From contig JAIUPL010000006.1 in NCBI GenBank assembly GCA_020160935.1, forward strand, positions 62,001 to 126,000: a DNA stretch of 64,000 nt, in the 5' to 3' direction. This DNA comes from Bacteroidota bacterium. Lineage in GTDB: Bacteria; Bacteroidota; Bacteroidia; Chitinophagales; Saprospiraceae. The translations under genes were made by a program, and so were the position numbers. Shown piece after piece: positions 45,222 to 54,340 of the stretch. How positions within the stretch are numbered: position 1 is the stretch's first letter; each line of letters begins with the position of its first letter. The notes under the pieces were generated by a model. It was not told the DNA's origin and searched no databases. It saw only the letters and a program-made list of their open reading frames with translations.

Positions 45222-46283
45222 ATGAAACAATTGTACCCACCGATTTTAATGCTGGTCGCCTTGTTGTCCTTGTTTTCAAGCGACATACAGGCCCAGGATC
45301 CGCGTTTTTCCCAATACTATGCGTCTTCCTGGAACCTTAATCCTGCCATGACCGGTATCTTCAACGGCCGTTGGCGGGCCACAGTTAATTACCGTGATCA
45401 ATGGAACAGTTTTTTGTCACCCGTACCGTTTCGTACTTACGCTGCATCCTTTGAAACGCGGTTTAATGTAGGCGCCAACGATGATTATGCTTCTGTGGGA
45501 ATTGGCGCCATGCACGATGAAGCAGGCACTGCCCGTTTTCAGCAAAACAAGGTGCAAGTAGGTGGTGCATTCCTCAAACAACTTTCCGGCGGCCGTTATT
45601 CCAATGAGCATTATCTGTCGGCAGGCGCACAACTCGGTTTCGGACAGAATTCGATTGACTGGAGCAAATTATGGTTTACACGCCAGTTTGATACCAATGC
45701 GGAAAGACCGGACCTTGGCGCTTCGAGCGGCGAAAACAATGCAAATGCCAATTCGCCGCTGTACCTGGATTTTAACGCCGGATTGCTCTGGTATGTCGTT
45801 TTCCAAAATGAAGGGTTCTTCTATGCTGGCGGCGCGTTGAGCCATATCAATCAGCCCGCCATTTCGCTCATCGAAGACAATCAGGAAACGCTGTATTCCC
45901 GCTGGTCGGGGCATATGGGCGGGCAGTTCCCCTTGACTGAAAATTTTGCCATTCTTCCCGGAGCGTTGTTCATGAAACAAGGCCCTGCTATGGAAACGGA
46001 TTTGGGCATCAATTTTCGCTATTCCAACAACGACCTGAATGAACTCGCCTTGCGTGCAGGCGTGTGGGGGCGCCTGGGCAACAAACTCGACAACAACGTA
46101 CAAATGGACGCCATTACCGTCGTCGGTATGCTCGAACTTAATCGCTGGATGCTGGGCTTGAGTTATGACATTACAGTATCGAGCCTGACAGTTGCCAATA
46201 ATTCCCGCGGCGCTTTTGAAGTATCACTTACTTATTTCCACCCGGAATACCGCCGTTCGAGGGTAACTTGCCCGAAGTTCTGA
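45222..46283 (+). CDS. PorP/SprF family protein paired with the SprB-like adhesin
   Basis: 353 residues with a signal peptide (ILMLVALLSLFSSDIQAQ) and the family hallmark DPRFSQYYASSWNLNPAMTG. Beta-rich with a C-terminal EYRRSRVTCPKF, as in other SprF proteins. SprF is needed for SprB to reach the surface in Flavobacterium, and type B cargo usually has its own SprF downstream. Here the gene comes right after the giant adhesin, separated by a hairpin element. It is more distant in sequence from the PorP-like protein at 5.6 kb than expected for a recent duplicate. Confidence 0.93.
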   Translation: MKQLYPPILMLVALLSLFSSDIQAQDPRFSQYYASSWNLNPAMTGIFNGRWRATVNYRDQWNSFLSPVPFRTYAASFETRFNVGANDDYASVGIGAMHDEAGTARFQQNKVQVGGAFLKQLSGGRYSNEHYLSAGAQLGFGQNSIDWSKLWFTRQFDTNAERPDLGASSGENNANANSPLYLDFNAGLLWYVVFQNEGFFYAGGALSHINQPAISLIEDNQETLYSRWSGHMGGQFPLTENFAILPGALFMKQGPAMETDLGINFRYSNNDLNELALRAGVWGRLGNKLDNNVQMDAITVVGMLELNRWMLGLSYDITVSSLTVANNSRGAFEVSLTYFHPEYRRSRVTCPKF

Positions 46284-46412
46284 CGGGCTGCCATTTGTAT
46301 TGCTCTTCGTAACAGGTTTGTACAACGGATAATCCGTCAAAAGTCCGTTTCATCTGCTGTCCAATCCTGTTACGGCGGGTATTTTATCTGATCTGAATAA
46401 ATCCTTCATTCA

Positions 46413-48296
46413 ATGCGTTTTTTGCCGTTTCTGCTTCTGTTTCCTGCGTTTTTGTTTGCACAGCAACCCAAAATCACACCGGCACATCCCAAACCCGGTG
46501 ATGTGCTGGAGATCGTTTTCGATCTGAGTATCAGTCCGTTGCGGGATGCGGAAGAGATCGACGTCGTTTTTCTGGAGCACAATGGCATGATGACCGATAT
46601 TCGGGAAGTGGCACAAAAAAAAGTGGGGCACATGCTTCACCTGTTCGTGTCGCTGCAACCCGGCTCGGTAGCAGCATTAATAGCCTTGCGTACAGGTGAG
46701 CGATATGACAACAACAACGGCGAAGGGTACTTTGTATCGGTTTGCGATGCTTCTGGCAAAATTTTACCGGAAAGTTATGCTGCACAGGCACTTTTGTACC
46801 GCGATTATGGTGGCGCAGTCGAGTTAAAACGCGAGCCGGCTGTAGCGCTCGAATGGTACAACAGGGCATTCGCACTACAACCTGATCTGAAAAACAAATA
46901 CATCGGTAGTTACACCAATGTTGTATTAGCCGCAAAAAAAGGCGATGCAGGAAAAACGCAGGTGCTCGAATTATATGCAGAAGCGGAGAAAGACCAGAAT
47001 CTGAGTGAAAAAAACCTCATCGCAATGATGCGTTCCTACGAACGTATGACGATGGTAGACAAGGCTAAAGCCCTGAAAGAACGCATTAAAAACCAATTCC
47101 CTAAAGGACAACTGGTTCGGCAGGAACGCTTGAGCGCAGCAGAAAACAACCCCGATCTTGAAAAAGGCGAGGCCTTGCTGGCTGCCTTTATCCAGGAATT
47201 TCCCCCGCAGACGGCCGAAGAAAAGGCCATGGTTAACAGGGCTAAGTCGAATATTTGCGCAAAAATCGCTGATACGCATGATTGGGAGAAATTCAAGTCA
47301 AAAGCAGCCCAGTTGCCAGGCCCAAGCAGGGCCTCTTTGTACAATAATATTGCCTGGGAGGTAGCAGAAAAAGGTGAAGAAATGGAAATTGCCAAAACAT
47401 TGGCAGCAGAGGCCGTGTCGCTCAGCAAGCGGGAAATCAACGAACCCAGTGTGCCTGTTACCGGATTGATTACTGAAAAAGAACGAAAGCAAATCAGCCG
47501 GTCTGAGTATGGAAATTACCTGGATACCTACGCTTTCGTACTCGACAAAAGTGGCGATCCTGCCGCGGCGGCTCGTTTCCAGGCAGAGGCTATCGAGATC
47601 AACGAAGGAAAAGAGGCAGAATTCAACGAACGTTATATCGGCTACCTGGAACGTTCCAAATCTCCAGAATTGCGCTACCAGATGGAGCGTTTTATCATGG
47701 AGGGGCATGCTACCGAAAAAATCAAAAAACAGTTCAAAGGGATTTATGCTGCCGAGGACAAATCAGAGGCAGGTATCACCGCTTACATGAACGGCCTGGA
47801 ATCAATTGCACGGATGAACCTCCAGAAGCAACTTGCATCTCAAATGCTTGAGCAGCAGGCGCCTGCATTTAGTCTGCGCAACCTGCAGGGAGAAACTGTC
47901 AGCCTTGAAAGCATGCGTGGTAAAGTGGTTATCATCGATTTCTGGGCTACCTGGTGCGGCCCCTGCAAAGCCTCGTTCCCGGGCATGCAAATGGCAGTCG
48001 ACAAATTTAAAGACGACAAGGATGTGGCTTTTGTCTTTGTAGATACCTGGGAAAAGGCTGAAGACAAGGCAAAAAATGCCCAGGATTTTATCACTGGAAA
48101 AAAATACACCTTTAATGTGCTGCTCGACAATGATGATAAAGTTGTTTCCTCTTTCGGCGTTTCCGGAATACCCACCAAGTACATCCTCGACCGCCAGGGC
48201 AAAATTCGATTCAAAACGGTCGGCTTCAACGGTAGTTCGGAAGGGCTTGTTGAAGAACTGAGCGGAATGATTGAATTGGCCCGGGCACAACCTTGA
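46413..48296 (+). CDS. TPR protein with C-terminal thioredoxin-like (TlpA-type) domain
   Basis: 627 residues with a signal peptide (FLPFLLLFPAFLFAQ). An N-terminal beta region (about 20-120) precedes TPR-like helices (about 130-460). The last 140 residues form a thioredoxin-like domain: FSLRNLQGETVSLESMRGK, then FWATWCGPCKASFPGMQ with the redox CGPC near residue 514, and GIPTKYILDRQGK with the cis-Pro. The domain order is typical of Bacteroidota periplasmic thiol-disulphide proteins of unknown partner. Confidence 0.9.
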   Translation: MRFLPFLLLFPAFLFAQQPKITPAHPKPGDVLEIVFDLSISPLRDAEEIDVVFLEHNGMMTDIREVAQKKVGHMLHLFVSLQPGSVAALIALRTGERYDNNNGEGYFVSVCDASGKILPESYAAQALLYRDYGGAVELKREPAVALEWYNRAFALQPDLKNKYIGSYTNVVLAAKKGDAGKTQVLELYAEAEKDQNLSEKNLIAMMRSYERMTMVDKAKALKERIKNQFPKGQLVRQERLSAAENNPDLEKGEALLAAFIQEFPPQTAEEKAMVNRAKSNICAKIADTHDWEKFKSKAAQLPGPSRASLYNNIAWEVAEKGEEMEIAKTLAAEAVSLSKREINEPSVPVTGLITEKERKQISRSEYGNYLDTYAFVLDKSGDPAAAARFQAEAIEINEGKEAEFNERYIGYLERSKSPELRYQMERFIMEGHATEKIKKQFKGIYAAEDKSEAGITAYMNGLESIARMNLQKQLASQMLEQQAPAFSLRNLQGETVSLESMRGKVVIIDFWATWCGPCKASFPGMQMAVDKFKDDKDVAFVFVDTWEKAEDKAKNAQDFITGKKYTFNVLLDNDDKVVSSFGVSGIPTKYILDRQGKIRFKTVGFNGSSEGLVEELSGMIELARAQP

Positions 48297-48309
48297 TTCT
48301 CCCAGGTAA

Positions 48310-49146
48310 ATGATTTTTCGTACCCTTCAAGGCACTTCGCTGGCTGTACTGACCACTGCATTCAATCGTGCTTTCTCGGATTACATGGTTCCGTTGCAAA
48401 TGACAGAAGCGCAGTTACAGCATAAAATGGCTTCCGATGGTGTTCGGCTCGACCTGTCGGCCGGGGCTTTTAAAGGAGATGAACTCATCGGATTTATTCT
48501 GCATGGCTTCGATGTGGTAGAGGGCAAACCACAGGCCTACAATGCGGGGACAGGTGTGTTGCCTGAACACAGGGGACAAAAAATCACTTCGCACTTGTAT
48601 GAGTTTATCGTGCCAGAACTAAAAAATGCGCAGATTCAGCAAATTCAACTGGAAGTAATTCATGGCAATGTACCAGCGATTAAAACCTATGAAGCCATCG
48701 GGTTTGAAGTAACCCGCCAACTGGATTGCTATAAAGGATACTTGACAAATGAACCTGTAGCAGGCGCCGACATACGCGGGTTGGTTTCGTACGATTGGAC
48801 TTTGATGAAGTCGTTCTGGGACTGGCAACCATCCTGGCAGAATTCCATATCTGCCGTTGAAAATGTGCAGCGCTCCAATATCTCTCTGGGTGCATGGCAC
48901 GGCGATCATTTGCTTGCTTACCTGATTTACAACCCTGTTTCCAACCGAATACAACAATTCGCTGTGCACCCGGCCCACAGGCGTAAGGGAATTGGCGCGG
49001 CCTTGTTTCATCACGTTGCGCAACAAGCAGGCAAAGAACTTGTTTTGATCAATATCGATCACAATTCGGGCGAAACAGCATCTTTTCTCCAGCGTCTTGG
49101 ACTGCAAAAATTTGTGGGTCAATATGAGATGAGGCGGCTGTGCTGA
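48310..49146 (+). CDS. Tandem-GNAT N-acetyltransferase
   Basis: 278 residues with two GNAT folds. The first has the acetyl-CoA loop GVLPEHRGQKITSHLYEF followed by HGNVPAIKTYEAIGFEVTR. The second, from about residue 165, has FAVHPAHRRKGIGAALFHHV and NSGETASFLQRLGL. Double GNAT proteins often keep one active and one structural domain; here both have the R/Q-x-x-G-x-G/A loop, although the first has the degenerate HRGQKI. The substrate is unknown. It starts 13 bp after the TPR-thioredoxin gene. Confidence 0.88.
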   Translation: MIFRTLQGTSLAVLTTAFNRAFSDYMVPLQMTEAQLQHKMASDGVRLDLSAGAFKGDELIGFILHGFDVVEGKPQAYNAGTGVLPEHRGQKITSHLYEFIVPELKNAQIQQIQLEVIHGNVPAIKTYEAIGFEVTRQLDCYKGYLTNEPVAGADIRGLVSYDWTLMKSFWDWQPSWQNSISAVENVQRSNISLGAWHGDHLLAYLIYNPVSNRIQQFAVHPAHRRKGIGAALFHHVAQQAGKELVLINIDHNSGETASFLQRLGLQKFVGQYEMRRLC

Positions 49147-49172
49147 TATACCCGGTTTTTTACATTTGCTAT

Positions 49173-49838
49173 ATGAATGCTACCCTCTTTGCATCTGTCG
49201 ACCGTTACATCAGTGATCTGCTGGCCGTAGAAGATGCTGCGCTAAAAGCCGTCGAACAATCTATTATCGACCACGACATTCCTCCAATAAGTGTGTCACC
49301 CAATCAGGGAAAGTTCCTGCAGGTGTTGGCTACATTGTGCAAAGCCCAAAAAATCCTGGAACTGGGCACTTTGGCCGGCTATAGCACCATCTGGATGGCG
49401 AGGGCTTTGCCTAAAGACGGCCGCCTGGTAACCATTGAATTCGATCCAATGCATGCCCGTGTGGCGCAGGAAAATATTGACAGAGCAGGATTGACGGATT
49501 TGGTTGACATACGGACTGGCAAGGCGCTGGATGTTTTACCTGAACTGGAGGCTGAAAGCGCAGGTCCGTTCGATATGGTATTTATCGATGCCGACAAACC
49601 CCCTTATGCGGAATATTATGAATGGGCGCTGCGGCTTTCGCGCCCGGGTACGCTCATCATTGCCGATAATGTCATTCGGGAAGGCAATGTGCTCAACCCC
49701 GACCATGAAGATGAACGCGTGCAAGGCGTTCGCCGGCTGAATCAGTTGTTGGCAAATGATCGACGCGTATGTGCCACCATTTTCCAGACCATCGGTGCGA
49801 AAGAACACGACGGCATGGCAATGGCTGTAGTACTGTGA
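49173..49838 (+). CDS. Class I O-methyltransferase (caffeoyl-CoA OMT type)
   Basis: 221 residues from the ATG at 49173. The SAM-binding motif LELGTLAGYSTIWMARALP is followed by LVTIEFDPMHARVAQEN and FDMVFIDADKPPYAEYYEW, whose Asp residues bind the catalytic metal and whose order matches the OMT-3 family. LIIADNVIREGNVL is also conserved. It methylates a hydroxyl or catechol; the substrate is not readable. It starts 26 bp after the GNAT gene. Confidence 0.93.
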   Translation: MNATLFASVDRYISDLLAVEDAALKAVEQSIIDHDIPPISVSPNQGKFLQVLATLCKAQKILELGTLAGYSTIWMARALPKDGRLVTIEFDPMHARVAQENIDRAGLTDLVDIRTGKALDVLPELEAESAGPFDMVFIDADKPPYAEYYEWALRLSRPGTLIIADNVIREGNVLNPDHEDERVQGVRRLNQLLANDRRVCATIFQTIGAKEHDGMAMAVVL

Positions 49839-50042
49839 AGCGGCTGGTAAAAATATTTGATAAAGCAAACTGGTTTTAAGTAATTGTTTATCAGGTATTT
49901 AGATGCTTATATTCATGACTTGAAAATTGTTTTTTAAAAAAATGTGGCCCTGGCTGGGTACATCCTGTGCGATACAAACACAGGTATACAAATTCAGCAA
50001 TTCATTCACCCACATTTCTAAAGAAACAAATTTTTCAAAGTC

Positions 50043-50519
50043 ATGAACACCATCAAAAATTGCATCGCCCTGTTCCTCTTCGTTGCTTTCGCAGCCACTT
50101 TTAATGTGCCCGCCGCTTCTGCTCAGGCAGGTGGAATGTCCAAAAACGAGTTTTTCCTGAAAGCCAATGAAGTCGACAGCAGTATGGCCTTGTTACTTCC
50201 TGCGGTGCAAAAAGTGCGAGAAGCCGCAGCCCGCACTTCCCTGCAAACCATCATCAAAAACACTTCTGCTGCCTGCCGCAAAGTAAAAGCCGCCGGCCCA
50301 AGAATGACGGATGCCCAACTTGCCACTTTCCAGCGCGAGTTTGAAAGCATCAACAATCAACTTGCAGCATTTGCCTCTACCCATACCAAGGGCAACCGCT
50401 CTGTTGAAGAATGCCTGCGCGAATGCGGCCCGATTAAAAATAACCCGGGCGCCGCTCAATGCCGCTACGAATGTATCAGTGGATGGCTTACTTCAGCCGC
50501 CACAGGGGGCAACGACTAA
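50043..50519 (+). CDS. Small secreted helical protein with CxxxC pairs
   Basis: 158 residues with a signal peptide (ALFLFVAFAATFNVPAASAQ). Mature region is helical (SSMALLLPAVQKVREAAART) and ends with VEECLRECGPIKN and CRYECISGW, a CxxxC...CxxxC pattern that should form two disulphides in a helical hairpin (CHCH-like spacing). The family is not recognised. A strong terminator follows, so it is monocistronic. Confidence 0.75.
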   Translation: MNTIKNCIALFLFVAFAATFNVPAASAQAGGMSKNEFFLKANEVDSSMALLLPAVQKVREAAARTSLQTIIKNTSAACRKVKAAGPRMTDAQLATFQREFESINNQLAAFASTHTKGNRSVEECLRECGPIKNNPGAAQCRYECISGWLTSAATGGND

Positions 50520-50557
50520 TATCTGTGGCAGATACATCGCTTAACAATCTTTTCCCG

Positions 50558-50599
50558 CAGGCTTTACTGGTTTAAAGGACCAGTAAAGCCTGTTTTTTT
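50558..50599 (+). terminator. Rho-independent terminator
   Basis: Perfect 13-bp stem CAGGCTTTACTGG (50558-50570) with 50580-50592, 9-base loop and seven T. It lies 38 bp after the stop of the 50043 gene. Confidence 0.92.
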
Positions 50600-50779
50600 C
50601 AATTCTATCAGATAATTGCGAATTGTCATTTTTTCTTTTTTCATCCACATAATAAAAATCGTTGAATAGCATTATTTCATATCTATCAACGCCCCGACAA
50701 ACAAAACGAACCCCATAGATGACGCCTGATTGCCTCCCGATGTTCTTTTATTTATATCACACATCAAATTCAATCATCT

Positions 50780-51547
50780 ATGTCCAACACAAATGGAAAC
50801 AACTACCCGGCCTGGGGTATCGATTTTGAAAACCGGGTATTCGCCATGGACTCCAGTTATGCAGTCTATCCTATGTCAGACCCTGATTTTGCAGAACTCA
50901 TTGCGATTTCCGACCAGGGTATCATCTGGGTTCTTTCTACCTCACCCGACCCGTCCAGCGGATCGGTTTTGTACTGGGGTAAAGGCGATGGCAACTGGAC
51001 GCCAGTAGGGAATGTACCCGGAGCAGTAGATTTAACGGGAGGTGCAGGCACTGGCGCCGTGTATGTCACGGAAGATGGCCAAATCTGGACCATCGACATC
51101 AGCGGCGAAGGTGAAATGGTGGATAAAATTGCCGATCTGCAAGACCTCGACTACGGTGGCGGATATTTGTGGGCTGTTTTTCCACCGAATACAGGTGGCC
51201 CCGCCGTTCTTCAACTCTCCGACACGTCCGTTATTCCTGCCAAATGGCAGGTTTTTAAAGGCCCGGCAAATCCGTCCAGCATCAGTGTGGGTTATACGGG
51301 GGATTGCTACGGAGCAGCGGGGTTTGATCCTGTGTACTATTCCAAAGACGGGCAAACGACCGGCAGTGCAGGCTCGGGCGCTGATGGCAGCACCCTGGAA
51401 GTCACTTTCAAAAACAACATCTATCTGTTGTCTACCAATGGGAATGAAAAGGGCAATGACGTATTGATCTGGGTAGATACACAGGGTGGCGTATTTGAGC
51501 CGACGGGAGTTCAAGCCATACAGATACTGGCATCGTATTCTCTGTAA
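50780..51547 (+). CDS. Tectonin-like beta-propeller protein without signal peptide
   Basis: 255 residues with no signal peptide and no sorting domain, starting MSNTNGNNYPAWGIDFENR. The chain is beta-rich with short WGKGDGNWTPVG, DQGIIWVLS and DGQIWTIDIS segments, which look like tectonin/tachylectin-type blades (repeat ...IW..........G.W..V). Similar proteins bind sugars. I do not recognise a close family, so the lectin idea is inference. It stands alone, with a terminator downstream, and its cytoplasmic location is odd for a lectin. Confidence 0.65.
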   Translation: MSNTNGNNYPAWGIDFENRVFAMDSSYAVYPMSDPDFAELIAISDQGIIWVLSTSPDPSSGSVLYWGKGDGNWTPVGNVPGAVDLTGGAGTGAVYVTEDGQIWTIDISGEGEMVDKIADLQDLDYGGGYLWAVFPPNTGGPAVLQLSDTSVIPAKWQVFKGPANPSSISVGYTGDCYGAAGFDPVYYSKDGQTTGSAGSGADGSTLEVTFKNNIYLLSTNGNEKGNDVLIWVDTQGGVFEPTGVQAIQILASYSL

Positions 51548-51601
51548 TTTCCGGATCCGCCGGTATATTCCAACCGGCTACCTTCATAAAAATGTATCCT
51601 G

Positions 51602-51635
51602 GCGATCGGACACTGAAAAGTCCGGTCGCTTTTTA
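51602..51635 (+). terminator. Rho-independent terminator
   Basis: Stem GCGATCGGAC (51602-51611) with GTCCGGTCGC (51620-51629), one G-T pair, 8-base loop, then TTTTTA. It lies 54 bp after the stop of the tectonin-like gene. Confidence 0.8.
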
Positions 51636-51727
51636 TTTGTTACCTGACAAATATGGATATGTGGCAGATGGTTTGTGGCTATCGAAAAGTACAAACCAAT
51701 TTCCGTTACACCTTTTAATATTTTGCT

Positions 51728-53584
51728 ATGAAACCGATGCTATGCTTGCTCTTTTTGAGTACTGCCTTTTTGTCGAACGCCCAAAGCGATGGCGACATCC
51801 TTTTTAATTCCGATGTGCTGCACGAGATTCGATTCGAGTCGAGCCCCGACTTTTCTCTACCCATGTTGATCGATCTTTTAAACAGTTCACCTATTGGTGA
51901 AGTACCCTACATAGCCGGTGATGTGTGGATCGATGGTACACTGATACCAGATGTGGGCGTGCGAATAAAAGGCGGTATTTCTGCCTACGCGCCCAAAAGA
52001 CCGCTTAAAATCGATTTCAACAAGTTTGTGGCAGGGCAGGAGTACGACGGCATGAAAAAACTAAACCTTCAAAATGCTGATGTCGACCTGGCTGTTCAAC
52101 GCGAAGCAGTAGTGTACGATATGTTTCGTTCGGCTGGCGTGAAAGGCCCCAGAACGGCTTTTGCCAAGGTGTATTTTGGCAATACCTATCAGGGGGTGTA
52201 CATTATGGTGGAACAAGTAGACAAGAATTTTCTACGCAACTATTTTGCTGATGATGAAGGCACTTTATTCAAAAACAAAATCTGCCAACTGGAAGTAGAT
52301 GAAGGCCCGGACACTTTTGAACCCATCAATGATCTGCAAAACATTGTAAACACGCTTTCCGGTCAGGCATTTCGCGATGCACTGGAAATCCGGCTTGCTA
52401 CGGATCATTTTTTGCTGTATTTTATCGTTCAGCATTTTATCAACGCTGTAGATGGCCCAATGGATGTTGGATGCAATTATTACATATACCATGAACCCCG
52501 CAGTAGTTTGTTGTATTGGCTTCCATGGGATTACAACCTGGCACTGTATAATGGCGCCAATTATTCCATATTGGAAACCAATACGCATGAAGCACTCTTC
52601 AATAAAATGGTTGCAGATCCGGTTTATCGGGAACGTTACATGCAACTAGCATGTGAAATGCTCGACTATGTCCTGAATGAAACATACCTGTATCCGCGGA
52701 TTGACCATAATGTCCAACTTATTCGGGAAGCGCTGACAAGCGATCCATATTTTGCCTCCATCAGCAATTTTGACTTGACGGTAGACCAGATTAAAAGCCT
52801 CATTACCGCCAGAAGAATCCGATTTCAGGATGATCTGGAACAACAGAATTTCGACTGCCAGCCCTTGAATACGTCTGTTTCATTTCGGGATATTGTGATA
52901 AATGAACTGGTGGCATCTGCCGATTCAAGCGGCACCATCACAGACCCGGCAGGAGGACATGCAGACTGGATTGAACTTTATAATAATACCAATGCAGACG
53001 TTTCTCTCCATGGTTTTTACCTGAGTAATGACCGGGATTTTCTAAAACACTGGAAATTCCCGGAAGGTATACACATTAGTGCGGGTGAGTACCTGGCCAT
53101 TTGGGCCGATCAGGATGTGGAAGAAAGCGGTTTGCATGCCGATTTTAAGTTGAAAAAAGACGGCGGACAGTTGTATCTCGCTTATGAAAACCTGGGCATC
53201 ATCGATTCGGTTGCTTATACTAGCCAGACTACCAATGTTGCCCTGGCAAGGGTGCCGAATGGAACGGGTAATTTTGTGCAACAAGCGCCCACTTTTTTGG
53301 AAAACAATAATGTGTCCTCTTCCACACTGCCCATTCCCGAACCTTTACAGATCAAAGTTAGTCCGCAACCCGTCTCGGAAACACTACAAGTAGCGCTCCA
53401 TGGAACGGAAGGGCAGGTGTCGCTGAAATTGTATAACCTCGATGGGCAAACTGTGTATTCCGGAACAGTCATCAATGGTCGGCAGAGCATCGACGTGCAA
53501 GGCATGCCTACAGGATTGTATTTCCTGCATGTACACAGCAATGGAGTTCAAATGCTCAAAAAAATAGTCATTGCAAGGCGATAA
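51728..53584 (+). CDS. Secreted CotH kinase with lamin-tail domain and T9SS domain
   Basis: 618 residues with a signal peptide (LCLLFLSTAFLSNAQ). A CotH kinase domain (about 25-375) shows VRIKGGISAYAPKRPLKIDF, VQREAVVYDMFRSAGVKGPR, YQGVYIMVEQVDKNFL and LYWLPWDYNLALY with the catalytic Asp-Tyr-Asn. A lamin-tail domain (about 385-520, VINELVASADSSG ... DWIELYNNTNADVSL) and a type A T9SS domain (about 535-618) follow. CotH phosphorylates secreted proteins with ATP in spore formers; the combination with LTD is frequent in Bacteroidota exports. It would act outside the cell, where ATP is scarce. Confidence 0.92.
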   Translation: MKPMLCLLFLSTAFLSNAQSDGDILFNSDVLHEIRFESSPDFSLPMLIDLLNSSPIGEVPYIAGDVWIDGTLIPDVGVRIKGGISAYAPKRPLKIDFNKFVAGQEYDGMKKLNLQNADVDLAVQREAVVYDMFRSAGVKGPRTAFAKVYFGNTYQGVYIMVEQVDKNFLRNYFADDEGTLFKNKICQLEVDEGPDTFEPINDLQNIVNTLSGQAFRDALEIRLATDHFLLYFIVQHFINAVDGPMDVGCNYYIYHEPRSSLLYWLPWDYNLALYNGANYSILETNTHEALFNKMVADPVYRERYMQLACEMLDYVLNETYLYPRIDHNVQLIREALTSDPYFASISNFDLTVDQIKSLITARRIRFQDDLEQQNFDCQPLNTSVSFRDIVINELVASADSSGTITDPAGGHADWIELYNNTNADVSLHGFYLSNDRDFLKHWKFPEGIHISAGEYLAIWADQDVEESGLHADFKLKKDGGQLYLAYENLGIIDSVAYTSQTTNVALARVPNGTGNFVQQAPTFLENNNVSSSTLPIPEPLQIKVSPQPVSETLQVALHGTEGQVSLKLYNLDGQTVYSGTVINGRQSIDVQGMPTGLYFLHVHSNGVQMLKKIVIARR

Positions 53585-53595
53585 TCCCGATCGAA

Positions 53596-54273
53596 TTACC
53601 CTAGAATGGCCTTTCTGAAGTACTCATTCAGCGGCTTCCCGGCCTGGAAATAGGTCGCCACAAAATCGGGAAAATCACTGCGCAGCGCGATCTCGGGTTC
53701 CATCTCCGCCATAAAGTATAATTGCTTGTTGGCGATGAGTGGTTCCGATCGCGCTGCTTCTTTAAATTCCGGCGGCAATACCTTGTTTTTCTCACCTCGT
53801 ATTTCGCCGTATTTCTCTTTAAAATCCGCAGCATCCAGCAGACTTCTGAAAGCATCCGGATCCTGGGAAATGGCCGCCCTGACTTTTCTAAGTGGCTCTT
53901 TATCAAGGAAATAAGCGCCGCCGCCAATCCAAAGGCTTCCAAACTCCACCTGAAAATAGTAGCCAGGGTAGGAGATGGCATCTGTAGTGGATTTGATATG
54001 CTTAGGCGTGAATTGCGCAGAAATATGCGTCTTGTAAGGCGTTTTGTCCTGCGAAAAACGCGTATCCCGGTAAATTCGGAAAATACAATCTTTGGGCAGC
54101 AAAGGGCCATATCCCGGCTCCATTTGCTGCACCCGCTCGATAATGGCGGCAACGGTCTGCTCGAACGGTTTTTTGACCGTGGTTTCGTACCGTTTTTTGT
54201 TTTTTTCAAACCAGTCGCGGTTGTTGTTCTGCGAGAGGTCGTACAGAAACTGCAGGAAATCGGAATTCAGCAT
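53596..54273 (-). CDS. DUF2461 family protein
   Basis: 225 residues. FLQFLYDLSQNNNRDWFEKN at the start and DCIFRIYRDTRFSQDKTPYK plus GYYFQVEFGSLWIGGG later are the marks of the DUF2461 (TIGR02453) family. Its function is unknown. It is convergent with the CotH gene, with only 11 bp between stops. Confidence 0.92.
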   Translation of the reverse strand: MLNSDFLQFLYDLSQNNNRDWFEKNKKRYETTVKKPFEQTVAAIIERVQQMEPGYGPLLPKDCIFRIYRDTRFSQDKTPYKTHISAQFTPKHIKSTTDAISYPGYYFQVEFGSLWIGGGAYFLDKEPLRKVRAAISQDPDAFRSLLDAADFKEKYGEIRGEKNKVLPPEFKEAARSEPLIANKQLYFMAEMEPEIALRSDFPDFVATYFQAGKPLNEYFRKAILG

Positions 54274-54340
54274 ATGGAATACATTTATCGCCTCCTCCGG
54301 AAGGGCATACTTGCCTTTAAAAAGGTTGCCATTTGCCTCT

